From Candidatus Leptofilum proximum (lineage in GTDB: Bacteria > Chloroflexota > Anaerolineae > Promineifilales > Promineifilaceae), in NCBI GenBank assembly GCA_016710325.1, contig JADJXK010000001.1:1984001-2048000 (forward strand): a stretch of DNA of 64,000 bases. Direction: 5' to 3'. Every line of letters starts with the position of its first letter. Position 1 is the stretch's first letter. Both the position numbers and the translations under genes were made by a program. Below the pieces are notes generated by a model. The model saw only the letters and a list, made by a program, of their open reading frames with translations, was not told the DNA's origin and did no database searches. Shown here in pieces: positions 28,201 through 36,401 of this stretch.

Positions 28201-29507
28201 TGGCTGCGGCTCAGGCCGGGATTGGCGCTCAGCAGCAGGGCAATGGTGCCCACTACGTGTGGTGTGGCCATCGACGTGCCGTTGTACAGGCCGTAAACGC
28301 CGCCTGGCAGTGACGACAGGATTTGCGTGCCGGGGGCCACCAGCCACGGCTTGATTTCATCCGTTTGGGCCGAAGGACCACGCGAGGAGAACCAGGCCAC
28401 CCCGTCCAAATCATCGCTGGCCCCCACCGAGAGCACGCCGGGGTTACCCGCCGGGTAACCCACGGTACCGGTGAAGGGTCCGCTGTTGCCTGCCGAAAAA
28501 ACAACCTGAATGTTGGCGGCGTGCAGGGCGGCAATGTCTTCCACGAAGATTGTGCTGGGCACGGAGCTGCCCCAGGAATTGTTCACCACATCGGGGGCCA
28601 GGGCCGGATCGTCGTTGGGGGCCAGCAGCCACTCAAAACCACGGTGTACATCGCTTTCCCAGATCAGGCCAAACGGATCGGCGATGTTGACGGCAATCCA
28701 GCTGGCGCCGGGGGCCACGCCGATGCCGTTTTGGCCAACGGCCGTTCCCGCCACATGCGTGCCGTGGCCAATGTTGTCTACCGGGATGGTGTCTGTAGGC
28801 ATGACCGCGTTAAACCAGCTGCCGCTGTGGTCCACCGTGCCGCCCTGGTTGCCGCGATAATTGGCCGCCAGGTCGGGATGCTGCCAATCCACCCCCGAAT
28901 CCATGATGGCCACGGTGACGCCGCTGCCATCCACGCCCAGCCCGCGCCAGACGGCGGGCGCGTTGATGCGGTCAATGCCCCAGCTGGCCACGGCTCCGGT
29001 GATGGCGGCCATTGGTCCTGCCAGCAGCGTCTCGGTCAAATTGTCTGCGGGACGAATTTCTTGCACCACCACGTCTAGCCGCACCTGGCTGACCTCGGGC
29101 AAACTGGCCACAGCCTGCACGGCGGTGAGGCTGCCGGTGGCGGCGATGCTGTTCACAATCCACAGGGAGCGAACGGCCGTTACTTCCCCGGCAGCTTGTA
29201 ACGTTTCGAGTTGAGAGAGCGCGTTAGCCTGGCTGGTGGCGGCAGTTTGCTGCAGGGTGTGCAGAACGGCCGTGTGCTGGGGCGGCGAACTGGTGGGGAT
29301 AACGGCCGTAGCGCTCAGATCGGCAATAAAGCGCACGGATGACCCTTCGGCCAGGGCCTCCAGCAGGGCCGGATCGATTTTGTCGTTTGGCTGGGCGGCG
29401 TGCCCTACCAGCGAGTAGGCGGCGTTTGCCAGCAAAAGCGAAACGAGGCCGATCGCCAGGATGATACTAATAAAAATTGAAGCAACTCGTTGCGGCATAC
29501 GCTGCAT
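25221..29507 (-). CDS. Large secreted subtilisin-like protease (S8)
   Basis: 1428 residues from the ATG at 29507; ATG at 29498 is an alternative and the reading frame is open back to 29627. Signal peptide at residues 8-37 (VASIFISIILAIGLVSLLLA). A propeptide-like region follows to about 175. The catalytic triad is D203 (VAIMDSGVD), H248 (GHGTHVAGT) and S412 (NGTSMATPH), with the oxyanion Asn in VVNNSWGSS. After residue 470 come two carboxypeptidase-regulatory-like beta folds (GQVTANGLPLPGVVLTITTAS; VEGFVRASAGYMPLADARVEV), two mixed domains with DxxxxY/Dxx motifs (VLLVDSGQWY and ILFVDDDRFYDQ) and DUF11-type Ig folds near the end. No LPXTG motif or final membrane helix is present, so it is probably released or wall-associated. 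Rich in ACGGCCGT octamers. Confidence 0.93.
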   Translation of the reverse strand: MQRMPQRVASIFISIILAIGLVSLLLANAAYSLVGHAAQPNDKIDPALLEALAEGSSVRFIADLSATAVIPTSSPPQHTAVLHTLQQTAATSQANALSQLETLQAAGEVTAVRSLWIVNSIAATGSLTAVQAVASLPEVSQVRLDVVVQEIRPADNLTETLLAGPMAAITGAVASWGIDRINAPAVWRGLGVDGSGVTVAIMDSGVDWQHPDLAANYRGNQGGTVDHSGSWFNAVMPTDTIPVDNIGHGTHVAGTAVGQNGIGVAPGASWIAVNIADPFGLIWESDVHRGFEWLLAPNDDPALAPDVVNNSWGSSVPSTIFVEDIAALHAANIQVVFSAGNSGPFTGTVGYPAGNPGVLSVGASDDLDGVAWFSSRGPSAQTDEIKPWLVAPGTQILSSLPGGVYGLYNGTSMATPHVVGTIALLLSANPGLSRSQVNQILAETAVPIAATHPNMHSGWGRLDAYAAVAQQTSAGTLTGQVTANGLPLPGVVLTITTASAGQFRVTTGEDGRYTAPLQSGSYALAAQPFGYAPFSATSIAVNNGQTTTRNIALTKLPGGQVEGFVRASAGYMPLADARVEVVGTPVTGMTDGNGRFLLNLPSGTYELVVTKVGYQQQRSTIWLANNTTAVPYFILADAPSVLLVDSGQWYYSSQAAQHAEALTALNYSFDTWTVRDPFGDVPALEDLTPYEAVIWSSPLDSPGYLGMNNVITDFLGLGGHLFISGQNIGSYDGVGMDTQLWWYRDLNATLLGKTAVTQTITGSSDSLFAGLSLTLNGGSSSNNQDWPDVSAPRSSTFSQPAFAYEDGRAAGLTAGYCSPFRMVYLGFGLEGVSQAADRATILQQSFRYFEEPRETVGVQFFPDGIDELAIPGEAMNYTVNVFNRSETMTDTFTLSISGAAWPTSLLTQTMTLGPCTMTQTVLTLNVPNGLPPDLVEELTVTAVSHNTPSVSAQLPVVHKIPGHILFVDDDRFYDQTAELTTALDSLNLTYDRWDTGHAGVARNGPSLALLQNYDFVIWYTGYDWFQPITPAENEALTGYLAQGGRLFLTSQDFLYYHYRSALAREYFGVADYEETVEPTRLIGSGHTAVAAEIPEPFPLDFAQYQNHGDGIIPAPHSQPFFWHDRALPAGTATAGAATAGDNWRAVLWAVPFETITPTRQAEAMNRVLGWLSDLGDSSFMVDQRVGKLRQPRTYTITVQQAPGASNSIWLTNTLSAWLVLDPDSLTGGAVYNPATRQLTWAGTLPGGGSHTISYQATPTGILPHGFKVENTLALHDGNHDLTFARLANVWVEAPDVVARVTAVPNQPLAATLFTYTIALENVGLTAASEISAVVSLPNTFHMITNTLTSSAGTPSVGDRRLYWAGGLDVGESITMTLVLTRAATAVPQFVATTALIDDGFTSPTFFSEWHDLPVYSRYFPIVLHKPTP

Positions 29508-29836
29508 TATAACGCTTTCTATCCGTAATTGAGCGGTAAAAAGAAAGTGCAACCGTAAGCTGATTTTACTATGCTTCGACTCAGGAATTCTTTTGTTCTT
29601 TGATGCCGCTAGTACTGAAGCAAACATCTCCTGAAATATTGCTTTTGTACAAATTGCCTCGGTTTAAGTGTTCTGCTTTGAACTTGTATTCGTCCAAAAT
29701 TGTTGGGGAACACAAGGTGCTCCACTAACATTTTTGACGTGTGGTCGTAAAAGCGGGGGAGTTCTTGAAGACAAGCAGATATTTCTCCCGGTTTCACGCA
29801 AATCGTGGGCTTGTAAACGTCGTTCCCAGAAAATTT
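29508..29836. other. Gap between subtilase and glycosyltransferase operon
   Basis: This 329-base region separates two divergent genes and should hold their promoters. On the minus strand a TATAAT word (29506-29511) overlaps the proposed subtilase ATG, which raises doubt about that start. I see no convincing promoter for the plus-strand operon, no hairpin and no RNA gene. An open frame on the minus strand (29609-29890) shows no codon or family signal. Confidence 0.5.
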
Positions 29837-31981
29837 ATGCTTGTATCGATAGTTGTTTGTACCCGTGATCGCCCGACGCAGTTGAAACATTGCTTGGCCT
29901 TGTTGAAGCCTCAGCTTGATGCCGATAGCGAGATTCTAGTCGTAGCCAGCGCACCTTCTACCAACCAGGAACAGCAAATTGCAGAAGCTGCAGGGGTGAA
30001 TTTTGTGCTGGAGCCACGTTCCGGGCTGGATGTGGCGCGCAATGCGGGCATTCGGCAGGCAAAGGGCGACATGATTGCCTTTGTGGATGATGACGTGCTG
30101 GTGACGGAGGGCTGGCTGGCGGCATTGCGGCACACCTTGGCCACGGAGCCAGCAGACTGCGTGACGGGTCGGGTGCTGCCTGCTTCTTTGGAAACGGCCG
30201 TCCAACAGCAGTTCGAAGCCCGCTTTAGCTTTGATCGGGGTCCAGAGCCAATCCGTTTTACCGACTCAGATAAGCGATCCTGGTTTCCCATTCACCCCTA
30301 CCATTTGGGTACCGGTGGCAACATGGCTTTCCGCCGCCATGTGTTTGACCAGGTAGGGTTGTTTGATGAGGCGCTGGATGCCGGAACGCCCACGGGTGGC
30401 GGCGGCGACCTGGATATGTTTCGTCGTTTGCTGCTGGGGGGATTTACGGCCGTTTACCAGCCAGACCTGCTCGTTTATCACCAACACCGCACCACCGCCG
30501 CGGCCGCGCGCCAGCAGTTTTACGCCTATGGCAAGGCGTTCGGCGCCCTTATGACCAAAATCTGGCTTGAAGAGCCGTCACTCAAACAGCAGGTGCCTCG
30601 TTTACTCCAGCAGCAGGCCGTGCTGCTGCTGCGCCTTATGGGGCAGCGTCTGGCCGGACGCTCCATCATTTCCTTGCCGCTGATTTTGCGTGAAGCCTGG
30701 GGGAACGTGACCGGTCCGTTTGCCTATTTGCAGGCGCGTCATCGAGCCAAATCGGGCCAATTGGCCAACCTTCCTCCTGTACAGGTTGTGCCGGTGCACC
30801 TGCCCGTAACCGATACAACCATTTCCATTCGCGACGCGCAAGATGCGTGGGTTGTTTTTCAAGATGAGCGGTGCGTGGTGAGCAGCCACTATCTGGCTGC
30901 ACCTGGCGCCACCATTTCAGCCGAGCGCCTGCACAAATTAGCCGCGGCCCACGCGCCAGGCCGTAACGTTGATTTTGGCCACTCCGCAGCTGCCGGACCA
31001 GGCGTCGCCGTCGTGATTTGCACGCGCCACCGGCCAGAGGCGTTGCGCAGATGCCTGCAAAGCCTGGCACCGCTGCGGCGCGAACTGGCGCAGCTGATTG
31101 TGGTTGAAAACAGCCATGATGTGGGGCAAACGGCCGTCCTCGCCAAACAGTTTGAAGCGCAGTTGGAAGTGGAACCAGAACCCGGCCTCTGCCGGGCGCG
31201 CAATCGAGGGCTGGCGGCGGCCAGGGCGGAGGTTGTGGCCTACCTGGATGATGACGTGGTGGTAGATGCAAATTGGCTGGCGCGGTTAACGGCCGTTTAC
31301 CAGCAAAATCCGCAGGCGTCCGGGGTAATGGGACTGGTGCTGCCTCGTGAACTGGAAACGGCCGATCAGCAGCTGTTTGAGCGGGCGCTGGGTGGCCTGA
31401 ACCGGGGGTATCTGCCGCGCCTCTTCAATGGCCGCAAGGCGCGTACCCTGGCGCCGCAGGTGGGTGTGGGGGCCAACATGAGCTTTCGCCGTCACCTTTT
31501 GCAGCAAATGGGCGGCTTTGATGAGGCGCTGGACCCCGGCACACTTGCCCAGGCGGGCGGCGACATCGATATGTTTTACCAGCTTCTCAAGGCCAACCAC
31601 ACGCTCCTCTATGACCCTTCGCTGCTGGTGTGGCACACGCACCGGTGCGGCCTTGGCGCGGCCCGCCAGATGAGCGCAGCTTACGGCCGGGGCACGGCGG
31701 CGGCTTACGCCAAATGGGCAGCACAGGGCGATTGGGCGGCTGTGCGCATGCTGTTGGGTTACTGGCTGCGCTACCATCCGGCCCGTTTGTGGGCAGCATT
31801 TTGTCGCGATGACTTGCTTTCCCCGGCGCTGGCGTGGGCAGGTTGGCGCGCCAGCTGGCGTGGGCCGGGGGCCTATTTTGCCGGGCGGCGGGCTGGCCAA
31901 GTATTGGGAACAGAACGAGGGTTCCAGGCAGCGGCCGTTTCCTCCCCAGCGGCCTCGTTGGGAGATGGTTATGGCGGTTAA
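29837..31981 (+). CDS. Two-domain GT2 glycosyltransferase
   Basis: 714 residues from the ATG at 29837; the frame is open back to a GTG at 29741 and no good ribosome binding site marks either. Residues 1-240 are a GT-A domain: VSIVVCTRDRP, the divalent-metal motif VDDDV (84-86) and GTGGNMAFRR. Residues about 315-385 form a beta-rich linker (VQVVPVHLPVTD...) that recurs at the N-termini of the next two proteins. Residues 388-650 are a second GT-A domain with VVICTRHRP, YLDDDVVVD and GVGANMSFRR. Both copies keep the DDD metal site, so both may be active. Inverting GT2 enzymes of this type build surface polysaccharides. The last 11 bases overlap the next gene's start. Confidence 0.88.
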   Translation: MLVSIVVCTRDRPTQLKHCLALLKPQLDADSEILVVASAPSTNQEQQIAEAAGVNFVLEPRSGLDVARNAGIRQAKGDMIAFVDDDVLVTEGWLAALRHTLATEPADCVTGRVLPASLETAVQQQFEARFSFDRGPEPIRFTDSDKRSWFPIHPYHLGTGGNMAFRRHVFDQVGLFDEALDAGTPTGGGGDLDMFRRLLLGGFTAVYQPDLLVYHQHRTTAAAARQQFYAYGKAFGALMTKIWLEEPSLKQQVPRLLQQQAVLLLRLMGQRLAGRSIISLPLILREAWGNVTGPFAYLQARHRAKSGQLANLPPVQVVPVHLPVTDTTISIRDAQDAWVVFQDERCVVSSHYLAAPGATISAERLHKLAAAHAPGRNVDFGHSAAAGPGVAVVICTRHRPEALRRCLQSLAPLRRELAQLIVVENSHDVGQTAVLAKQFEAQLEVEPEPGLCRARNRGLAAARAEVVAYLDDDVVVDANWLARLTAVYQQNPQASGVMGLVLPRELETADQQLFERALGGLNRGYLPRLFNGRKARTLAPQVGVGANMSFRRHLLQQMGGFDEALDPGTLAQAGGDIDMFYQLLKANHTLLYDPSLLVWHTHRCGLGAARQMSAAYGRGTAAAYAKWAAQGDWAAVRMLLGYWLRYHPARLWAAFCRDDLLSPALAWAGWRASWRGPGAYFAGRRAGQVLGTERGFQAAAVSSPAASLGDGYGG

Positions 31982-33260
31982 AGTGGTAGAGGTGGAATTG
32001 ACACGGCCGTTTCCCCAACTGGACCATCTGGATCCGGCCCGGTACACGCATCTGCAAATTTTGGTGCGGCAAAACCGGCGTCCCATCGGTTATGCCTGGG
32101 TTGAAAATAAATCTCCCCGCTTTTTGCAAGAAGCGTGTTTGCGGCACAGCATCGAGCAGCAGCTTTTTGCTGAGTTGAACCAGGCTTCTCTGGCTGACTT
32201 GCTGGTGGCGGAAGAAACGGCCGTTGCCAAACCGGACTGGCCCCACGTCACCGTCGCGATTTGCACACGCGATCGGGTGATCAGTATGCGCCGAACGCTC
32301 GATTCCCTGCTGGCGTTGGATTATCCGCCTGAGAACCTGGATTTACTCGTTGTAGACAATGCCCCACCGGATGACTCGACGGCCCGGCTGATCGCCGAAT
32401 TTCCCCACATTCGCTACGTGGTGGAGCCGAGACCGGGGTTGGATTGGGCGCGCAATCGGGCGGTACAAGAGGCGCTGGGCAGCATTGTGGCCTTCACCGA
32501 CGATGATGTGGCCATTGATTCCCAGTGGGTGAAAGCACTGGTGCCCCATTTTGCCAACGAGGCGGTGATGTGCGTGACTGGTTTGGTGGCCCCTGCTGCC
32601 CGGGAAACGGCCGCACAAAACATCTTCGAGGATTATGGTGGCTTTGGCCGCGGTTTTGAAACCCGCTACTACACGATGGAAATGCAAAAGCATTGGCGCT
32701 ACTGGCCGCTGGGAGCCGGCATTTTTGGTACCGGCTGCAACATGGCTTACCGCAAGTCGCTGTTTGCCCAGATTGGTGCATTTGATCCGGCACTGGACGT
32801 GGGCACCCCGTCTCACGGCGCTGGCGACCACGACATGTTTTACCGCACGCTGCGGGCGGGCTACGTGCTGGTGTACGAGCCAGCCGCCTTGATCTGGCAT
32901 TATCATCGTGCCTCATTCCAAAAGCTTCAGAGCCAGCTGTACGATTTTGGCCGTGGCGTGTACGCTTTTTGGACCAAAACCTTTTTAACCGATGCGCCGA
33001 TGCGCTGGAAAACGTTGACCTTTGCCATGCTGTGGTATGGCGGTTGGTTTGGCAAGCGGCTGCTGCGCCGGTCTGGCAGTTTTCCGCGTAGTCTAGTGCT
33101 GGCGGAAGCGTTGGGCGCGCTGCGAGGGCCGCTTGCTTACTGGCAGGCCGTGCGGCAGGCACGTCGTATTGCCCGGCAGTTTGAGCCGCAGGCGGAGAAG
33201 GTACCATCCCGCAGCCAGAGCTTGCCAGCACCGGCCTCATCGGTGGGGGAGTCTGCCTGA
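31971..33260 (+). CDS. GT2 glycosyltransferase with N-terminal accessory domain
   Basis: 429 residues. I choose the ATG at 31971, six bases after GGGAG; the ATG at 31965 and frame-open codons from 31809 are inferior. Residues 1-85 are an accessory domain (VEVELTRPFPQLDHLD; LQILVRQNRRPIGYAWV). Residues 92-330 are a GT-A fold: VAICTRDR, the metal motif FTDDDVAID near residue 175, GTGCNMAYRK and the acceptor-side GAGDHDMFYRTLRAG. A hydrophobic C-terminal part follows. The start overlaps the previous gene by 11 bases and the stop shares one base with the next ATG, so translation is coupled. Confidence 0.88.
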   Translation: MAVKVVEVELTRPFPQLDHLDPARYTHLQILVRQNRRPIGYAWVENKSPRFLQEACLRHSIEQQLFAELNQASLADLLVAEETAVAKPDWPHVTVAICTRDRVISMRRTLDSLLALDYPPENLDLLVVDNAPPDDSTARLIAEFPHIRYVVEPRPGLDWARNRAVQEALGSIVAFTDDDVAIDSQWVKALVPHFANEAVMCVTGLVAPAARETAAQNIFEDYGGFGRGFETRYYTMEMQKHWRYWPLGAGIFGTGCNMAYRKSLFAQIGAFDPALDVGTPSHGAGDHDMFYRTLRAGYVLVYEPAALIWHYHRASFQKLQSQLYDFGRGVYAFWTKTFLTDAPMRWKTLTFAMLWYGGWFGKRLLRRSGSFPRSLVLAEALGALRGPLAYWQAVRQARRIARQFEPQAEKVPSRSQSLPAPASSVGESA

Positions 33261-34588
33261 TGCCTGCCAAAATTGTCACGATCGATCTGGCACGGCCGTT
33301 GCCCCCCGAGGTGCCCAACGCTGCCAGCTACGACACGGTGTGGGCCATCGTCCTGCGACACCAAGTTCCCGTGGGGCAGGTGGTGATTGATAACGGCCGT
33401 ACTCCCGTCCTGGCCCCGCAGCTGCGTCACGAAATTATCCGGCAGCTCGGTGGGCTGCTGCTGAAAGGACAGGATGCCCAGTCGCCGCATTTTGCCATTG
33501 CCACCGGCTGCCTGCCAAAACCCACAGCTGCCCAATGGATCAACGAACCGGAGCTGGAAGATTTGCTGCCGGGCCTGAGCCCAGAGCCGGGCCGCACCTT
33601 TTTCCTGAGCGTGGTGGTATGCACCCGAGACCGACCGCAGGATTTGCGTATGTGCCTGGAAACGCTGGTACAGCTTGACGCTGGGCGGCACCGGCTAGAG
33701 CTCATCGTGGTGGATAACAATCCGGCATCCGGGCAGACCAAGGTGGTGGTGGATGATTTCCCCCAGGTGCGCTACGAGATGGAAACGCGTCCGGGAGTGG
33801 CATACGGCCGTAACAAAGGTCTCACCTCTGCACGAGGTGACATCGTGGCTTATATCGATGATGACGTGAAGGTGCCGCCGCATTGGCCCAGCCGCATCCT
33901 GGCCCCCTTTGCCGATGAGCGGGTGATGTGCGTGAGCGGCCTGGTGCTGCCGCTGGAGCTTGAAAGTGAAAGCCAGGAGATGTTTGAGAAGTACGGTGCG
34001 CTGGGCCGTGGATACGTGCCGCGCATTTTTGACAGGCAATTTTTTTACCGCTCGCAAAAGCACGTGGTGCATACCTGGGATTTAGGCGGTACGGCCAACG
34101 TTGCCATCCGCAAGACGGTGCTGGCCAATTCCGGCATGTTTGATGAGACGCTGGGGCCGGGGCAGCCAACTGGCGTAGGCGAGGATATTTACATGTTTTA
34201 TCGTATCCTGAAGGCAGGCCATATTTGTTATTACGAACCGGCCGCCTACGTCTGGCATAAGCATCGCACCTCGATGGCGGCGCTGCGCAAGCAGCTGTAC
34301 AACTACAACAAGGGGCAAACCAGCTACCAACTGCGCACGTTGGTTACCGATGGCGACCGGCGGGCTATCCGGCAGCTTATGTGGGATTTGCCGCGCTGGC
34401 ATGTGGACCGCATCTGGCGCATATTACGCGGCCGGGAAGATTACTCGCTGCGGCTGGTTGCCCTGGAAATAGGGGGCAATCTAGTTGGTTTTTGGGCATT
34501 CTGGCGGGCGGTACGGATGCATCGCCGCTTGAATGGGCCGGATGCCAATCCGATTCAGCCGGTTAACTTGCAACAGGATGCCGTATGA
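33260..34588 (+). CDS. GT2 glycosyltransferase with N-terminal accessory domain
   Basis: 442 residues. Same architecture as the preceding gene: residues 1-100 are the accessory domain (VTIDLARPLPPEVPN; VWAIVLRHQVPVGQVVIDNG) and residues 115-360 the GT-A domain with VVVCTRDRP, YIDDDVKVP and GTANVAIRK. The C-terminus is basic with a hydrophobic segment. It is a paralogue of 31971-33260 and of the second half of 29837-31981, and the tight spacing suggests tandem duplication. The ATG overlaps the previous stop (TGATG), and the stop overlaps the next ATG. Confidence 0.88.
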   Translation: MPAKIVTIDLARPLPPEVPNAASYDTVWAIVLRHQVPVGQVVIDNGRTPVLAPQLRHEIIRQLGGLLLKGQDAQSPHFAIATGCLPKPTAAQWINEPELEDLLPGLSPEPGRTFFLSVVVCTRDRPQDLRMCLETLVQLDAGRHRLELIVVDNNPASGQTKVVVDDFPQVRYEMETRPGVAYGRNKGLTSARGDIVAYIDDDVKVPPHWPSRILAPFADERVMCVSGLVLPLELESESQEMFEKYGALGRGYVPRIFDRQFFYRSQKHVVHTWDLGGTANVAIRKTVLANSGMFDETLGPGQPTGVGEDIYMFYRILKAGHICYYEPAAYVWHKHRTSMAALRKQLYNYNKGQTSYQLRTLVTDGDRRAIRQLMWDLPRWHVDRIWRILRGREDYSLRLVALEIGGNLVGFWAFWRAVRMHRRLNGPDANPIQPVNLQQDAV

Positions 34589-36399
34589 GTGAGTTTTTGC
34601 CGGTTTCAATTGTGATGCCTGCCTACAATGCAGCGGAGACAATCGCCGAAGCGATTGTCTCGGTGCAGGCGCAAACGATGCCGCATTGGGAGCTAATTGT
34701 GGTCGACGATGGCTCGACAGACGAGACGGCGGCCGTTGTGATGGATTTTGCAGCCAGAGATGAACGCGTTCGCTTGCTGCGCCAGGCGAACCGGGGGGCG
34801 TGCGCAGCGCGCAATGCAGGCCTGAAGGTAGTGAAGCATGAGTGGATGATGTTTTTTGATGCCGATGATCTGCTTTTGCCGCACCATTTGCAGCGGTTGA
34901 CGGCCGTTGCCGCCAGCGACCCCTCTTTAGATGCAGTCCACAGTGGTTGGGCCCGGCTGACGCCCGACGGCGCGATCTTTGACGAAGATGCCTGCCAGGC
35001 AACGGGAGACCTGTTTGATTTGCTGGCTTGCCGCTGCGTTTTCCCGCCGCTTACCTGCATTGTGCGGCACCGGCTGGCGGTGGCGGTGGGTGGCTTTGAC
35101 GTGAACATGCGGTCGAATCAGGATTGGGATTTCTGGCAGCGCGTGGCGCGTACCGGCGCCTGTTTTGGCCGCGTGCCGGAGGTGTTGGGGTATTACCGCA
35201 TACGGGCTGGCTCGATTTCTTCCAGCAATCCAGAGAGCTTTTTTGCCGACGGGCTGGCGGTGATTGCCAGGGGGCACACGGTGGACGACCGGATTGCTCA
35301 TTTGCAGCCCGTGCATAGGCACGGCCGTCATCCAGCCGACATCTCCCAGGTGCGCCTGATGTGGGTGTGTTGGTCTGCTGGTTTGCTGTTGGGGCGGGGA
35401 AAGGATTTCCGCGTATTGCTTGCCAGATTGGCTGGCGATCGCTGGCCAGAATTTGATGCCTACGGTCTGGTTCACTGCCTGTTTCGGGCGGTATCGATTG
35501 GACGTGGGGAGACCTTTGACAAATGGTGTGGGCTTTGGCCTGAACTGGAGGCACCGGTTCAACAGTTTTTAGCAGCCATGGAAGCGCAAACGCAGGCGCC
35601 GGATTTGGCCCGGTTGGCACAGCGGGAGCTGGAGCGGCTGATTTTGGATCATTCGCTGCAGGAACGGCCGCTCACCGTGGGTGGTACCTGGGCGGTGGCG
35701 GTGCAGGTTGAGCAGCCGCTGCCAATTGTGGCGCTGCCGGTGGGTAAGGCCGTTTGTCGTTGTGAAGTGTGGTTGGGCAGCAAATATCTCGGCGCGGTGG
35801 AAGTGGACGCGCCGCAGCAAATGGCAAAGGCCATTGCCCAGGAATTTGCCTGGCCGATTCTGGGGGGGTATGCAGAGCTGCATCTTTTACCCCAACTCCA
35901 GCTGGTGGAAGGAGCTACAAGTATTTCCGTCTGGCGTGGTGATGTGCACCTGGCGGCGCTGCCGCCCACAGAGCCGGAAATGTTGTGGGAAACGATCTGG
36001 AACGAGGTGGGCTGGGTGCTCTTTTTGCAAGAGATTTGGTGCCGTCCGGCCTGGCCCAACGGCTATTTTTACGATGCGGCGCTGGTGGAGCCGGGTGAAC
36101 GAGCTGAGGTAAGGGTAGAAGCGGCCGTTACCCTGGACCTGATCAATCCGCTGCCTGATTTGCTAGTGCAGGGCGATAAGATTGCCGTGACGCTGGCGGT
36201 GGCGGGTGAGGCGGTGGCCCACTGCACGCTGCCAGCTGCCGGTGGTCGCATTACCGCCCATACTTTGCGGGCGAATCTTACTCAGGCAGCGGGTTTTGAT
36301 TTGTGCCGGGCGGTGGTGCAGCATGCGGTGTTAGAACGGCCGTTAACCGATCCAGCCAGCCTGCACCAACGATTACAGCAAATTTGTGGGGGTGAGTAA
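34585..36399 (+). CDS. GT2 glycosyltransferase with long C-terminal extension
   Basis: 604 residues. Residues 6-215 are a canonical GT2 domain with VSIVMPAYNAAETIAEAI, VVDDGSTD and FFDADD (metal-binding DAD). This is a different GT2 subgroup from the three preceding genes, closer to WcaA/SpsA-like enzymes. Residues 330-604 are not recognised: beta-rich, with CEVWLGSKYLGAVEV and LELQL-like segments, and no transmembrane helix. They might bind sugars or partner proteins. The ATG overlaps the previous gene by 4 bases and the stop is 2 bases before the next GTG start. Confidence 0.88.
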   Translation: MSEFLPVSIVMPAYNAAETIAEAIVSVQAQTMPHWELIVVDDGSTDETAAVVMDFAARDERVRLLRQANRGACAARNAGLKVVKHEWMMFFDADDLLLPHHLQRLTAVAASDPSLDAVHSGWARLTPDGAIFDEDACQATGDLFDLLACRCVFPPLTCIVRHRLAVAVGGFDVNMRSNQDWDFWQRVARTGACFGRVPEVLGYYRIRAGSISSSNPESFFADGLAVIARGHTVDDRIAHLQPVHRHGRHPADISQVRLMWVCWSAGLLLGRGKDFRVLLARLAGDRWPEFDAYGLVHCLFRAVSIGRGETFDKWCGLWPELEAPVQQFLAAMEAQTQAPDLARLAQRELERLILDHSLQERPLTVGGTWAVAVQVEQPLPIVALPVGKAVCRCEVWLGSKYLGAVEVDAPQQMAKAIAQEFAWPILGGYAELHLLPQLQLVEGATSISVWRGDVHLAALPPTEPEMLWETIWNEVGWVLFLQEIWCRPAWPNGYFYDAALVEPGERAEVRVEAAVTLDLINPLPDLLVQGDKIAVTLAVAGEAVAHCTLPAAGGRITAHTLRANLTQAAGFDLCRAVVQHAVLERPLTDPASLHQRLQQICGGE

Positions 36400-36401
36400 C
36401 A

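Noticed and set aside
29609..29890. A 93-codon minus-strand frame at the glycosyltransferase start
   Set aside because: Runs antisense through the GT2 coding start and shows no domain.
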